Shown here: piece after piece, positions 24,897 to 34,522 of the stretch
Position numbering within the stretch: the first letter of the stretch is position 1
Layout: each line of letters starts with the position of its first letter
DNA from: Streptomyces sp. NBC_01446
GTDB lineage: Bacteria > Actinomycetota > Actinomycetes > Streptomycetales > Streptomycetaceae
Assembly (NCBI RefSeq): GCF_026340095.1
Contig: NZ_JAPEPO010000001.1
Span: 1,550,001-1,614,000 of the forward strand
Direction of reading: 5' to 3'
Length of the DNA: 64,000 nt
Notes under the pieces: model-generated
The model's input: only the letters and a program-made list of their open reading frames with translations
The model's database searches: none
Told to the model about the DNA's origin: nothing
Position numbers and translations under genes: made by a program

Positions 24897-26471
24897 GTGG
24901 GACACCCGCGACACCCGCGCAGAGCGCTGCGTACGACCACTGTTGGTGCCGTGTCCGCGACCCTGATCGCCGGGGCAGGACTCGGCCTGACCCCCACCGC
25001 GCAGGCGGCGCCGGGGCCGGGCGTGCGCTTCGTCGACATCAGCGGCGCCGGCGGAACGGTCCTCAAGGCCAACGTCGTGGCCCCCTCCGACACCTCGCGC
25101 AGATACCCGGTCGTCGTGCTCCCTACGAGCTGGGCCGTGCCGCAGATCGAGTACCTCGCCCAGGCCAAGCAGCTCGCCGACTCCGGCTATGTTGTGGTGA
25201 GTTACAACTCGCGCGGCTTCTGGCAGTCCGGCGGCGAGATCGAGGTCGGCGGCCCCGAGGACATCGAGGACGCCTCGAAGGTCATCGACTGGGCCCTCGC
25301 GCACACGCAGGCCGACCCGGACAAGGTCGGCATGGCGGGCGTCTCCTACGGCGCGGGCATCAGCCTGCTCGCCGCGGGGCACGACAAGCGCATCAAGGCC
25401 GTGGCGGCGCTCAGCGGCTGGGGCGACCTGATCGACTCGATCTACTCGGGCCGCACCCAGCACTTCCAGGCCGCCGCCCTGCTCTCCGGTGCCGGCTATC
25501 TCACGGGCCGCCCGAGCCCCGAACTCCAGCAGGTCATGAAGGACTTCCTCGGCTCGAACCTGGCCAAGGAGGACGACATGATCGCGTGGGGCAAGAAGCG
25601 CTCCCCCGAGACGTACATCGACAGCATCAACAAGAACGGCGCCGCCATCCTGCTCGGCAACGCCTGGGGCGACACCATCTTCCCGCCCAACCAGTACGCG
25701 GACTTCTACGAGAAGCTCACCACGCCCAAGCGCCTGGAGTTCCGCCCGGGCGACCACGCCACGGCCGAGGCGACCGGACTGCTCGGGCTGCCCAACGACA
25801 CGTGGGAGGACACGCACCGCTGGTTCGACCACTACCTCAAGGGCGACGACAACGGCGTCGACCGCGAGCTCCCCGTCCGCATCAAGTCCCGCTCCACCGG
25901 CGCGTACGAGAGCTACCCCGACTGGAAGTCGGTCGGCGCGACGAAGAAGAAGATCGCACTCGCGGGCACGACCACGATCCACACGAACGTCGACTCGGGC
26001 GCTGACGGCGGACTCCTGGAACTCTCGAACATCCTCGACCAGTTCCTGCGGCTGCCCCCGACGGCCTCGGTGCCGCTGCTGCCGCGCCGCTGGGCGGGCG
26101 TGTGGCAGTCGGAGAAGTACACGTCCGAACAGCATGTGCGCGGGACGGCGAGGCTGCACACGACGCTCACCCCGACCAAGGAGAGCGGAACCCTCGTCGC
26201 GTACCTCTACGACGTGGGCCCGCTCGGCCTCGGCAAGCTGGTCAGCAACGCGCCGTACACCTTCCACGGCAAGACACCCGGTGCTCCGTTCGGCGTGGAC
26301 CTGGAGTTGTTCTCCACGGCTTACGACGTCCCGGCAGGGCACCGGCTCGCCCTGGTCGTCGACACGGTCGACCCGCTCTATATCGAGCACAACCCGACCG
26401 GCGCACAGCTGACCTTCTCCTCGCCGAAGGACGACCCGTCATACGTGTCGATCCCCCTGCGCGAGCAGTGA
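24897..26471 (+). CDS. Secreted alpha/beta hydrolase, CocE/NonD (X-Pro dipeptidyl-peptidase) family
   Basis: Exported serine hydrolase of 524 residues. A twin-arginine-poor signal peptide (RRALRTTTVGAVSATLIAGA, cleaved near AQA-AP) leads into an S15-type hydrolase domain. VVVLPTSWAV, SYNSRGFWQSGG and the nucleophile elbow GMAGVSYGAG are clear; the acid and His follow around GNAWGDTIFPP and GDHATAE. The C-terminal beta-jelly-roll (X-Pro_dipeptidyl_C) starts near residue 400 and includes GTLVAYLYDVGPLG. Substrates could be Xaa-Pro peptides or esters. The GTG follows GAGGAG. It has a complex upstream repeat cluster. Confidence 0.85.
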   Translation: MGHPRHPRRALRTTTVGAVSATLIAGAGLGLTPTAQAAPGPGVRFVDISGAGGTVLKANVVAPSDTSRRYPVVVLPTSWAVPQIEYLAQAKQLADSGYVVVSYNSRGFWQSGGEIEVGGPEDIEDASKVIDWALAHTQADPDKVGMAGVSYGAGISLLAAGHDKRIKAVAALSGWGDLIDSIYSGRTQHFQAAALLSGAGYLTGRPSPELQQVMKDFLGSNLAKEDDMIAWGKKRSPETYIDSINKNGAAILLGNAWGDTIFPPNQYADFYEKLTTPKRLEFRPGDHATAEATGLLGLPNDTWEDTHRWFDHYLKGDDNGVDRELPVRIKSRSTGAYESYPDWKSVGATKKKIALAGTTTIHTNVDSGADGGLLELSNILDQFLRLPPTASVPLLPRRWAGVWQSEKYTSEQHVRGTARLHTTLTPTKESGTLVAYLYDVGPLGLGKLVSNAPYTFHGKTPGAPFGVDLELFSTAYDVPAGHRLALVVDTVDPLYIEHNPTGAQLTFSSPKDDPSYVSIPLREQ

Positions 26472-26525
26472 TCTCCGGCTGCTGCCGGGCGGGCATGGCC
26501 CTGTGGTCTCTGCAAGGAGCCCCTG

Positions 26526-27395
26526 CTACTGCACCCCCGGCAGCAGCGTCCCCGGTTCGGCCGGGGCGACTTCGGCCGCCTCGACCTTGGGGTTGCGCCG
26601 CTGGCGCTTGGACACCCACTGGGCGAACCACGAAAGCAGCATGCACATCCCGATGTAGATCGGAGAGATCACCATCACCACGGGGATGAAAGGCAAATCG
26701 TAGTCGAGGTTCGAGGCGATGAGTTTCCCGGCGTGGAGGAACTCCTCGTAGGTGATGAGGTAGCCGAGCGAGGTGTCCTTCAGGGCGACCACCAGCTGGC
26801 TGATGATGGCGGGCAGCATGGCGCGTACGGCCTGCGGCACGAGGACGTGCGTCATGACCTGGGTCTTGCGCATGCCGAGCGCGAACGCGGCCTCGCCCTG
26901 GCCGCGTTCGACGGAGTTGACGCCGGAGCGGAAGACCTCGGCGAGCACCGAGCCGTTGTAGAGGGCGAGCCCGGCGACGAGGGCGGGCAGCGGCTGGACC
27001 TTCAGCGCCACGAAGATGAAGAAGATCATCACCAGGACGGGCATCGCGCGGAAGAACTCCACGACGAGCGTGGCGAGCCAGCGCACCGGCCTGTGGTCGG
27101 ACAGGCGCCCCACCGCGAGGACGGTCCCGAGCACGAGCGAGAGCACGGCGGCGATGGCGAAGGCCTTCAGCGTGTTGCCGAGCCCGCGTAGGAGCAGCTC
27201 CTGGATGCCCTTGTACTCGAACGGCATCCACTTCGTGTACGTGAACTGGTCGGTGTCGAACAGGAGGTAGAAGATCCAGGCGAGCAGGCCGAGCACGATC
27301 AGCGTGGACAGCACGCCGTACAGCCGGTGCCGGCGCTCGGTCTTCGGTCCCGGTACGTCGTAGAGGGCCGTCGCGTCGTGGGCAAGAGCTTTCAA
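26526..27395 (-). CDS. gluD: Glutamate ABC transporter permease GluD
   Basis: Polar amino-acid permease of 289 residues. An N-terminal cytoplasmic tail and first helix (LIVLGLLAWIFYLLF) precede the HisM/GltK-type core LLRGLGNTLKAFAIAAVLSL and the EAA-type loop SVERGQGEAAFALGM. The start is TTG 27395, overlapping the gluC stop as TTGA and preceded by GGGGAG. The basic C-terminal tail (SKRQRRNPKVEAAE) is typical of actinobacterial GluD. Distal gene of gluABCD. Confidence 0.92.
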   Translation of the reverse strand: MKALAHDATALYDVPGPKTERRHRLYGVLSTLIVLGLLAWIFYLLFDTDQFTYTKWMPFEYKGIQELLLRGLGNTLKAFAIAAVLSLVLGTVLAVGRLSDHRPVRWLATLVVEFFRAMPVLVMIFFIFVALKVQPLPALVAGLALYNGSVLAEVFRSGVNSVERGQGEAAFALGMRKTQVMTHVLVPQAVRAMLPAIISQLVVALKDTSLGYLITYEEFLHAGKLIASNLDYDLPFIPVVMVISPIYIGMCMLLSWFAQWVSKRQRRNPKVEAAEVAPAEPGTLLPGVQ

Positions 27396-28036
27396 CGGGG
27401 AACTCCCCAGCGCTTCTCGAGCACGTTGAAGATCGCGCTGATGGTGAGGGTGATGATCAGGTAGCCGACGGCGATCCAGAAGAAGGTCCAGATGATGTTG
27501 TAGCCCAGCTCGCTGAGGGTCTTGTAGGTGCCGAGCAGCTCGTTGACGCTGAACGCGCCGGCGATCGCCGAGTTCTTGGCGAGGGCGATGAGGGTCGAGC
27601 CGACGGGCGGGATGACGGACTTGAAGGCCTGCGGGAGGACGACCAGCGACAGCGTCTGGCCGAACGTCATGCCGAGACTGCGGGCCGCCTCGCCCTGCCC
27701 CCTGGGGACCGTGTTGATGCCGGAGCGCAGGGCCTCGCAGATGAAGGCGGAGGTGTAGCAGCCGAGGGCGAGGATCGCGAACACCTGGAAGGGCAGGACG
27801 ATTCCGAAGCGCGGCAGGCCGAGCAGCACCGCGAAGAACAGCAGGGTCAGCGGGGTGTTGCGCAGGACCGTGACCCACACCGTGCCGAAGGCCCGGAAGG
27901 ATCCGACGGGCGCGACCCGGAACGACGCCATCAGGAAACCGAGGACGAGCGCGAGGACCGAGGCGTAGACGGTGAGTTCGACCGTCCCGAGGAACCCCTT
28001 GGCGAAGGTGGAGAAATTGCTGGTCAGTACGTCCAC
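27392..28036 (-). CDS. gluC: Glutamate ABC transporter permease GluC
   Basis: Polar amino-acid permease of 214 residues with about five helices. It shows GFLGTVELTVYASVLALVLG, the conserved PLTLLFFAVLLGLPRFGI, the EAA loop NTVPRGQGEAARSLGMTF, and ALAKNSAIAGAFSVNEL. The GTG start at 28036 is nine bases after the gluB stop. With GluD it forms the channel energised by GluA. Confidence 0.93.
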   Translation of the reverse strand: MDVLTSNFSTFAKGFLGTVELTVYASVLALVLGFLMASFRVAPVGSFRAFGTVWVTVLRNTPLTLLFFAVLLGLPRFGIVLPFQVFAILALGCYTSAFICEALRSGINTVPRGQGEAARSLGMTFGQTLSLVVLPQAFKSVIPPVGSTLIALAKNSAIAGAFSVNELLGTYKTLSELGYNIIWTFFWIAVGYLIITLTISAIFNVLEKRWGVPR

Positions 28037-28045
28037 GGGGCCTCC

Positions 28046-28969
28046 TCAGCTCGCCGGGTAGCGGTCGATGGGGGGCGGGGTGGGCGCGGGCACGCCGGAT
28101 TGGCCGAGCGTCGCCTCGAAGGCCCTCTTCCAGTCGCCGTTCTTCTCGCGGGCCTCCAAAGCGTCGTTGAGCGCCATCCGCAGCGCGTTGTCGCTGCGCC
28201 GCACACCGATGCCGTACGGCTCCTCGGAGAACGGCTTGCCCACGACCCTGAGTTGGTCGGGCACCTTCGCCGCGAAGCCGATCAGGATCGCGTCGTCGGT
28301 GGTGACGGCGTCGACCTGGTAGGTGAGCAGGTTGTCGACGCAGACCGAGTACGTGTCGTACGCGACGAGCGTCGCCTTCGGGTAGTCGGTCTTGATGCGC
28401 TGGTAGGGGGTCGAACCGCTCGCCGAGCAGACGCGTTTGCCGGCCAGGTCCTGCGGGCCGTGGATGTCGTTCTCGTCCTTGCGTACCAACAGGTCCTGAC
28501 CCGCCAGGAAGTACGGGCCCGCGAAGCCGACGAGCTTCTTGCGCATGGCGTTGATCGTGTAGGTGCCGACGTAGTAGTCGATCTGACCGTTCTGCAGGGC
28601 GGTTTCGCGGTTGGCCGAGGCGATCGTCTTGAAGTGGATGGTCTTCGGGGGGAAGCCGAGCGAGGCGGACATCATCTTGGCGATCTCGATGTCGAAGCCT
28701 GAGAAGAGGCCGGTCGCCGGGTCCCTCTCCCCCAGGTACGGCTGGTCCTCCTTGGCGCCGACGATGAAGTAGCCGCGTTTCTTGGCGCGCTCCCAGGTGG
28801 GCGAGGAGGGCAGTCGGAAGTCTTTCGCCACTTGGTAGGTGGGCAGCTTGTCGGGGGCCGGGCCCTTGGTCGGCGGGCTGCCCTCCTTGCCGCAGGCGGC
28901 GGCCGTGGAGACGGCGAGCAGTGCCGTGAGCGCCGCCAGGGCACGGCACACACGTGTCGGACGGATCAT
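28046..28969 (-). CDS. gluB: Glutamate-binding lipoprotein GluB
   Basis: Extracellular family 3 solute-binding lipoprotein, 307 residues. The signal ends in the lipobox STAAAC (about residue 26). The binding fold has FSGFDIEIAKMMSASLGF, GQIDYYVGTYTINAMRKK and DAVTTDDAILIGFAA, all typical of GluB/GlnH. It delivers glutamate (possibly glutamine or aspartate) to GluCD. It follows gluA by 16 bp. Confidence 0.93.
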   Translation of the reverse strand: MIRPTRVCRALAALTALLAVSTAAACGKEGSPPTKGPAPDKLPTYQVAKDFRLPSSPTWERAKKRGYFIVGAKEDQPYLGERDPATGLFSGFDIEIAKMMSASLGFPPKTIHFKTIASANRETALQNGQIDYYVGTYTINAMRKKLVGFAGPYFLAGQDLLVRKDENDIHGPQDLAGKRVCSASGSTPYQRIKTDYPKATLVAYDTYSVCVDNLLTYQVDAVTTDDAILIGFAAKVPDQLRVVGKPFSEEPYGIGVRRSDNALRMALNDALEAREKNGDWKRAFEATLGQSGVPAPTPPPIDRYPAS

Positions 28970-28985
28970 GCGGTGCGCTCCCCGC

Positions 28986-29729
<744 letters not shown>

Positions 29730-29835
29730 GGCAGACCTGCCCACTCTCAGCTGTGTCGGTCCGCGCAAACTATCCACGTCAATTTTGGACTTGACCGACG
29801 ACACGCACGCAGGGGCATTAACCGTATTTGCGGGC

Positions 29836-30276
29836 CTACGTCTCCGATGTCTCGGCGTAGAACTGCGACAGCTCGGGAGCCCCGCTCGTCGCCCACTCGT
29901 GGCCCGCGGCGACGACGTCGACCTCGCGGCCGGAGCGGAGCCGCACCACCGGCTGCCCGTTGGGCCAGATCACCCACATCGCGCCCGGCACCTGGCGGAC
30001 GAGGACCGTACCGAGGTACAGGCCCGCGTCGTTGCCGAGCCACGGCAGCGCTTCCTCGTCCTCGCGCCAGCGCGGCACCAGTTGGTCGAGCGCCTCCAAC
30101 GACGCGACGGTGTCGTCCAGTTCGACCCCCGCCTCGTGCGCCTGCGAGCGCAGCAGTTCGCACTCGGAGAGAAGCTCCGCGACGCCCTCGGCCCCGCCGT
30201 CACCCTCGGTGAAAACGGCCACGCCGAAAGCGGAGCCGTGCTTCTTGCGCCAGTTGTCCAAGAAAGGGATGTTCAT
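29836..30276 (-). CDS. Conserved hypothetical protein, DUF6278-like
   Basis: Cytoplasmic protein of 146 residues starting [20 protein letters not shown]. The C-terminal half has [20 protein letters not shown], a pattern of Streptomyces proteins labelled DUF6278; the label is from memory. No transmembrane segment. It is divergent from the GDSL esterase. The ATG follows GGGTGAG at acceptable spacing. Function unknown. Confidence 0.65.
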   Translation of the reverse strand: MNIPFLDNWRKKHGSAFGVAVFTEGDGGAEGVAELLSECELLRSQAHEAGVELDDTVASLEALDQLVPRWREDEEALPWLGNDAGLYLGTVLVRQVPGAMWVIWPNGQPVVRLRSGREVDVVAAGHEWATSGAPELSQFYAETSET

Positions 30277-30367
30277 ACCACTCACCCTGACATCCCCGCA
30301 GGCCGTCGCACCACAGGGCGCGCGGAGCCCCGTTACGGAGAGTTCGGGCCACGTTCGCACAGGCTCA

Positions 30368-30396
30368 TTGACGCGAACCTGCCTCATCTTTAACTT
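30368..30396 (+). promoter_or_regulatory. Promoter of the GDSL esterase gene
   Basis: TTGACG (30368-30373), 17 bp, TAACTT (30391-30396). The predicted start site, about 30403, lies beyond the ATG at 30398 and therefore excludes that ATG as the real start. Confidence 0.6.
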
Positions 30397-30442
30397 CATG
30401 GCGCACCTGTCACGTCTCACCCACAAGTGGAGGGAGTCGGTC

Positions 30443-32215
30443 GTGCGCCGACGCGTCTCGGGAACGGCAGCTGTACTGGCGCTCTTTACGGGCTTCGCCC
30501 CAACCGCCGTCGCGCAGGCCGCCCCGCACAGACCCGAACCGCTCCCCCTGGAGCGGCTCTTCGACAACAGGGCGGTCAGCGCCGACGACCGGGCCGGGGA
30601 AGCCGACTTCGACGGCTCGGGCAGCTCGCTGTCCGCCGGCGATCTGACCGCGGCAGGCTGGACTCCCGGGCGCGCCTTGGGTGTTGAGGGCGCCCGCCTC
30701 ACCTGGCCGCGCACGGCGGCGACGGGGCCCGACAACGTGCGCGCCGACGGCCAGCGCGTCCGCGTGCACGGCCGGGGCGACGCGCTCTCCTTCCTGGTGG
30801 CCGGAACCGGCGGCGACGCGGCCGGTTCGGGCACCGTGCGCTACCGGGACGGCTCGCGCTCCACGTACCGCCTCACCGCGCCCGACTGGCGCACGGGGCC
30901 GCTCGCTACCAAGTCCGTGGCGCTGCCCCACCGCAACACGCCCGGCGGTCAACTCGCCGAGAAGACCCGCCTGTTCGTCGTCACCGTGCCCGTGACCAAG
31001 GGCCACGAGATCGCCTCCGTGGATCTGCCCCTGGACCCCGGCGCCCCCGATCTGCATGTCTTCGCCCTGTCGGTGCGCTCGCCCGCGCCGGGGTGGACCG
31101 GCACCTGGTCGGCGTCCACCGCGGGATACACGGCCGTCGGACCCTGGGCGGACCGCACGGTGCGGCTGGTCGTGCACACCAGCGTGGGCGGGCCGCGCGT
31201 GCGGATCCGGCTCGACAACACCTTCGCGTCGGCGCCGGTGCGGGTCGGCAGCGCGACGGTGGCCGTGCAGGACGCGGGCGCCGGGGCCAAGGCCGATCCG
31301 GTGCCGCTGACGTTCCGTGGCGCGGCGGGTACGGAGATCCCCGCGGGGGCGCAGGCGTTCAGCGACGCGGTGGGCTTCGATGTGCCGGCGGGCGCGAATC
31401 TGCTGGTCAGCTTCCACCTCCCGGAGGCGGTCGCCACGGCGCCGGTGCACAGCCAGGCGATCCAGCGTTCGTTCGTGAGTCTGCCGGGCGATCACGCGGC
31501 GGAGGCCTCAGCGGCCTCGTACACGTCGACGATCACGTACTGGCCGCTGCTCACCGGTGTCGACGTGAGCGGCGGGCCCGGGTCGGTCGTCCTGCTCGGC
31601 GACTCCATCACGGACGGCGTGAAGTCGACGCCGGACGCGAACCACCGCTGGCCCGACGTCCTCGCCACCCGGCTGCGCGAGCAGGACGCGGTGCCGCACT
31701 ACGGGGTCCTGAACCAGGGGATCTCGGCGAACCGGGTGACGGGCGACCGCTATGCGGGGGACGGCGTCTCCACGGACACGGGCGGCGTGAGCGCGCTGCA
31801 CCGCCTCGACCGTGACGTGCTGTCCCAGACGTCGGCCCGCACGGTCGTCGTCTTCCAGGGCGTCAACGACGTACGGGCCGGTTTCTCCGGGGCCCAGGTC
31901 GTCGCCGGACTGAGGGAGATCGCCGCCCGTGCCCACGCGCGAGGCCTGCGCGTGGTCGGGGCGACGGTCACTCCGTGCGAGGGCGAGACCCTGTGCACGG
32001 CCACGGCGGACCGGGAGCGGGAGGTCGTCAACGCGTACGTACGGGACAGCGGGGGCGACTTCGACGCGGTGGTCGACTTCGACGCCGTGGTGCGGGACCC
32101 GGCACATCCCGCGCGGATCCGGCCCGAGTACGACAGCGGGGACCATCTGCACCCCGGGGACGCGGGGCTCGATGCGATGGCCCGGGCGGTGGATCTGGGG
32201 GCGCTGAAGCCGTAG
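30443..32215 (+). CDS. Secreted SGNH/GDSL-family esterase
   Basis: Exported esterase or lipase of 590 residues from GTG 30443, preceded by GGAGGGAG. Signal peptide RRRVSGTAAVLALFTGFAPT is cleaved near AQA-AP. Residues about 60-375 form a beta-rich N-terminal region of unknown role. The SGNH hydrolase follows: block I VLLGDSITDG, block II NQGISANRV, block III FQGVNDVRAG and block V DHLHPGDAG with the catalytic Asp and His. This resembles GDSL enzymes such as SCO-type rhamnogalacturonan acetylesterase-like proteins; the substrate is unknown. Confidence 0.87.
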   Translation: MRRRVSGTAAVLALFTGFAPTAVAQAAPHRPEPLPLERLFDNRAVSADDRAGEADFDGSGSSLSAGDLTAAGWTPGRALGVEGARLTWPRTAATGPDNVRADGQRVRVHGRGDALSFLVAGTGGDAAGSGTVRYRDGSRSTYRLTAPDWRTGPLATKSVALPHRNTPGGQLAEKTRLFVVTVPVTKGHEIASVDLPLDPGAPDLHVFALSVRSPAPGWTGTWSASTAGYTAVGPWADRTVRLVVHTSVGGPRVRIRLDNTFASAPVRVGSATVAVQDAGAGAKADPVPLTFRGAAGTEIPAGAQAFSDAVGFDVPAGANLLVSFHLPEAVATAPVHSQAIQRSFVSLPGDHAAEASAASYTSTITYWPLLTGVDVSGGPGSVVLLGDSITDGVKSTPDANHRWPDVLATRLREQDAVPHYGVLNQGISANRVTGDRYAGDGVSTDTGGVSALHRLDRDVLSQTSARTVVVFQGVNDVRAGFSGAQVVAGLREIAARAHARGLRVVGATVTPCEGETLCTATADREREVVNAYVRDSGGDFDAVVDFDAVVRDPAHPARIRPEYDSGDHLHPGDAGLDAMARAVDLGALKP

Positions 32216-32221
32216 GGCTCC

Positions 32222-32243
32222 TGCCCCCTCGGATAGCGGGGCA
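32222..32243. terminator. Weak inverted repeat between convergent genes
   Basis: TGCCCC (32222-32227) and GGGGCA (32238-32243) form a 6-bp stem with a 10-base loop in the 74-bp convergent gap. No T-tract; possibly a bidirectional terminator. Confidence 0.3.
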
Positions 32244-32289
32244 TTCGGGCCTTCACCTCCACTCCCCCGGATCGCGGAGCGACCTCGCC

Positions 32290-33069
32290 CTACACGTCCA
32301 GGTCCACGACCACCGGCGCGTGGTCCGAGGCGCCCTTGCCCTTGCGCTCCTCTCGGTCCACGTACGAGTCCTTCACGGCCTTGGCGAACGGCTCGTTCCC
32401 GTAGACGAGGTCGATGCGCATGCCGCGGTTCTTGGGGAATCCGAGCTGGCGGTAGTCCCAGTACGTGAAGGGGTGGTCGTACTTCAGGGGGCGCGGGACC
32501 ACGTCGGACAGGCCCGTCTCACGGAGCTCGGCGAGCGCGGCGCGCTCCGCGGGGGTGACGTGCGTGGCGCCGTCGAAGAGGGAGATGTCCCAGACGTCGT
32601 CGTCCGTCGGCGCGACGTTGTAGTCGCCCATCACGGCGAACGGGCGGGAGCCCCCGGCGTCGCCCGCGACGGCCGCCTTGAGCGCCTCGAACCACTGGAG
32701 CTTGTACGCGTAGTGCGGGTGGTCCACCTCGCGGCCGTTCGGCACGTACACCGACCACACGCGCGCGGGGCCGCACGTGGCGGAGATCGCGCGGGGCTCG
32801 TGGACGCCTTCGTAACCGGGGTCGCCGGGCAGGCCAGTGACGACGTCCTCCAGGCCGACGCGGGAGATCAGCGCCACGCCGTTCCACCGCCCGGTCGCGT
32901 TCACCGCGGACTCGTAGCCCAGCTCGCGCAGCTCGTCCGCGGGGAACTGCTCGGCCGTGCACTTGGTCTCCTGGACGCACAGCACATCCGTCCCGGTGCT
33001 CTCCAGCCAGGCGAGAAGCCTCGGCAGCCGGGCGGTGATCGAGTTCACATTCCAGGTAGCAATCCGCAT
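32290..33069 (-). CDS. xth: Exodeoxyribonuclease III
   Basis: Endonuclease/exonuclease/phosphatase-fold DNA repair enzyme of 259 residues acting on abasic sites and 3' ends. MRIATWNVNSITARLPRLLA at the N-terminus, VLCVQETKC with the metal Glu, VYVPNGREVDHPHYAYKLQW, VMGDYNVAPTD with the catalytic Asp/Asn, MRIDLVYGN, and the final SDHAPVVVDLDV with the catalytic Asp-His are all present. ATG 33069 gives the family N-terminus; a GTG two codons earlier is possible. Confidence 0.95.
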   Translation of the reverse strand: MRIATWNVNSITARLPRLLAWLESTGTDVLCVQETKCTAEQFPADELRELGYESAVNATGRWNGVALISRVGLEDVVTGLPGDPGYEGVHEPRAISATCGPARVWSVYVPNGREVDHPHYAYKLQWFEALKAAVAGDAGGSRPFAVMGDYNVAPTDDDVWDISLFDGATHVTPAERAALAELRETGLSDVVPRPLKYDHPFTYWDYRQLGFPKNRGMRIDLVYGNEPFAKAVKDSYVDREERKGKGASDHAPVVVDLDV

Positions 33070-33148
33070 GCCCACAACCTACCGGGCGGGTAGGACAACG
33101 CCCGCCGACCCCAGGTGCGGCCGCCGCCCGCGGACAGGGCGCGATAGG

Positions 33149-33188
33149 CAGGCTACCTTGCAAGTTTCCCTGCTTGAAAGTTAGCCTG
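33149..33188. promoter_or_regulatory. Inverted and direct repeats upstream of the isochorismatase-like gene
   Basis: CAGGCTA (33149-33155) and TAGCCTG (33182-33188) are perfect inverted arms. Between them CTTGCAAGTTTCCC (33157-33170) and CTTGAAAGTTAGCC (33173-33186) form an 11/14 direct repeat 16 bp apart. It looks like an operator of a regulator encoded elsewhere. Confidence 0.45.
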
Positions 33189-33225
33189 TCGAAGCATCTC
33201 CCCCGGATCCGCAAGGAGCACCCCC

Positions 33226-33798
33226 ATGCCAGCCACCACCCTCGACGAGCGCACCGCCCTCGTCCTCATCGACCTCCAGAACGGCATCCTCGGCCTGCCC
33301 ACCGTCCACCCCGCCGACGCCGTCCTGAAGAACGGGGCCACGCTGGCGGAGGCCTTCCGCGCCAAGGGCCTGCCCGTCGTGCGGGTCCGCGTCGCCTGGT
33401 CCCCCGACGGCGGCGACCTGCCGGTGAGCCGGTCGACCACCCCGGGGCTCACCCAGGCGCCGCCCGCCGCGTTCTCCGAGTTCCCGGACGAGCTCGGCCC
33501 GCTCGGCGACGACATCGTGATCACCAAGCGCCACTGGGGCGCCTTCACCGGGACGGAGCTGGACCTCCAGCTGCGCCGCCGCGGAGTGACGCAGATCGTG
33601 CTCGCGGGGATCTCTTCCTCGATCGGCGTCGAGTCCACCGCCCGGTCCGCGTTCGAACTGAGCTACCACCTCACGGTGGTCGAGGACGCGACGACGGACA
33701 CGGACGCCGCCTCCCACAAGCACAGCTTCGGCAAGATCTTCCCGCGGATCGCGGAACTCGCCACGACCGACGAGGTCGTCGAACTCCTCGGCCGGTAA
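33226..33798 (+). CDS. Isochorismatase-like family protein
   Basis: Cytoplasmic protein of 190 residues with the cysteine-hydrolase fold: TALVLIDLQNGILGLP carries the catalytic Asp, VITKRHWGAFTGTELD the catalytic Lys, and QIVLAGISSSIGVESTARSA the nucleophile loop. In canonical family members that loop is T-x-x-CV-x-x-TAR, but here Gly replaces Cys (SIGVESTAR). This change is known in YcaC-like and other subfamilies and means hydrolysis by the usual mechanism is doubtful. The ATG follows AAGGAG with seven-base spacing. Confidence 0.85.
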   Translation: MPATTLDERTALVLIDLQNGILGLPTVHPADAVLKNGATLAEAFRAKGLPVVRVRVAWSPDGGDLPVSRSTTPGLTQAPPAAFSEFPDELGPLGDDIVITKRHWGAFTGTELDLQLRRRGVTQIVLAGISSSIGVESTARSAFELSYHLTVVEDATTDTDAASHKHSFGKIFPRIAELATTDEVVELLGR

Positions 33799-33824
33799 CG
33801 GGAGTTCGCAGACCCCAGGAGCGC

Positions 33825-34460
33825 TCAGAGCGTCGCGTACTCCTCCGGCGTCAGCCGCAGGTTGTCCGTGCCGCCGAGCGCCCCGATCTGCCCTTCGTAG
33901 ATGGGCCACGCGAGGTCGGTCAGCAGCGCGTCGTGGATGTCGTACGCGCGTACCGGACCGACCTCGCGGAGGTAGTCGATGACCTCGGCGATCTTGTTCC
34001 AGGGGGCCATCACGGGCACGAGGAGCGTCTCGACGGGCTGGTCGGGGACGGTGAACGCGTCGCCGGGGTGGAAGACGCGGCCCTGGTCGATCAGATAGCC
34101 GACGTTCGTGATGCGCGGGATGTCCGGGTGGATGACGGCGTGCAGTTCGCCGTGGACCTGGATGTCGAAACCGGCCGCCTCGAACGTGTCACCGTGCCCG
34201 ACCGTGTGCACCCGCCCCGGGAACGCCGACGAGATCTTGTCGGCCACGGACTTCAGGGTCCAGATCTCGGTGGCCGGGTCGGCGTCGAGGGCCGCCCGCA
34301 GCCGGGCCTCGTTGAAGTGGTCCGCGTGCTCGTGCGTCACGAGGATCGCCTCGGCGCCGACAGCCACGTCCTCCTCGCAGAAGCCGCCCGGGTCGATGAC
34401 GAGCGTCCGCCCGTCCTTCTCCAGGCGGACGCAGGCATGGATCTTCTTCGTGAGCTTCAT
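33825..34460 (-). CDS. Metallo-beta-lactamase-fold hydrolase
   Basis: Protein of 211 residues of the L-ascorbate-6-P-lactonase/UPF0173-like group. Starts MKLTKKIHACVRLEKDGRTL, has DPGGFCEE, the metal site THEHADHFN, a second His in VHGELHAVIHPDIP and the metal Asp in HPGDAF. No signal peptide; cytoplasmic. Both ATG 34460 and ATG 34469 have ribosome sites; I prefer 34460 from the family N-terminus. Substrate unknown. It follows the PcaL-type gene by 62 bp on the same strand. Confidence 0.83.
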   Translation of the reverse strand: MKLTKKIHACVRLEKDGRTLVIDPGGFCEEDVAVGAEAILVTHEHADHFNEARLRAALDADPATEIWTLKSVADKISSAFPGRVHTVGHGDTFEAAGFDIQVHGELHAVIHPDIPRITNVGYLIDQGRVFHPGDAFTVPDQPVETLLVPVMAPWNKIAEVIDYLREVGPVRAYDIHDALLTDLAWPIYEGQIGALGGTDNLRLTPEEYATL

Positions 34461-34522
34461 ACGAACCATCCTGCTCTCCCCGCCCGCGTCCGGCCCGTCC
34501 CGGCGCCCGTCTTCTGCGGTTC

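Noticed and set aside
26526..28949. Apparent 807-codon minus frame that would fuse GluB, GluC and GluD regions
   Set aside because: Only the last part has coding sense in this frame (GluD). GluB and GluC read in other frames with proper starts; the TTG at 27395 with TTGA overlap is the real GluD start.
30398..30400. ATG 30398 as start of the GDSL esterase
   Set aside because: It lies two bases after the -10 box and has no ribosome site, so it would not be inside the mRNA predicted from that promoter.
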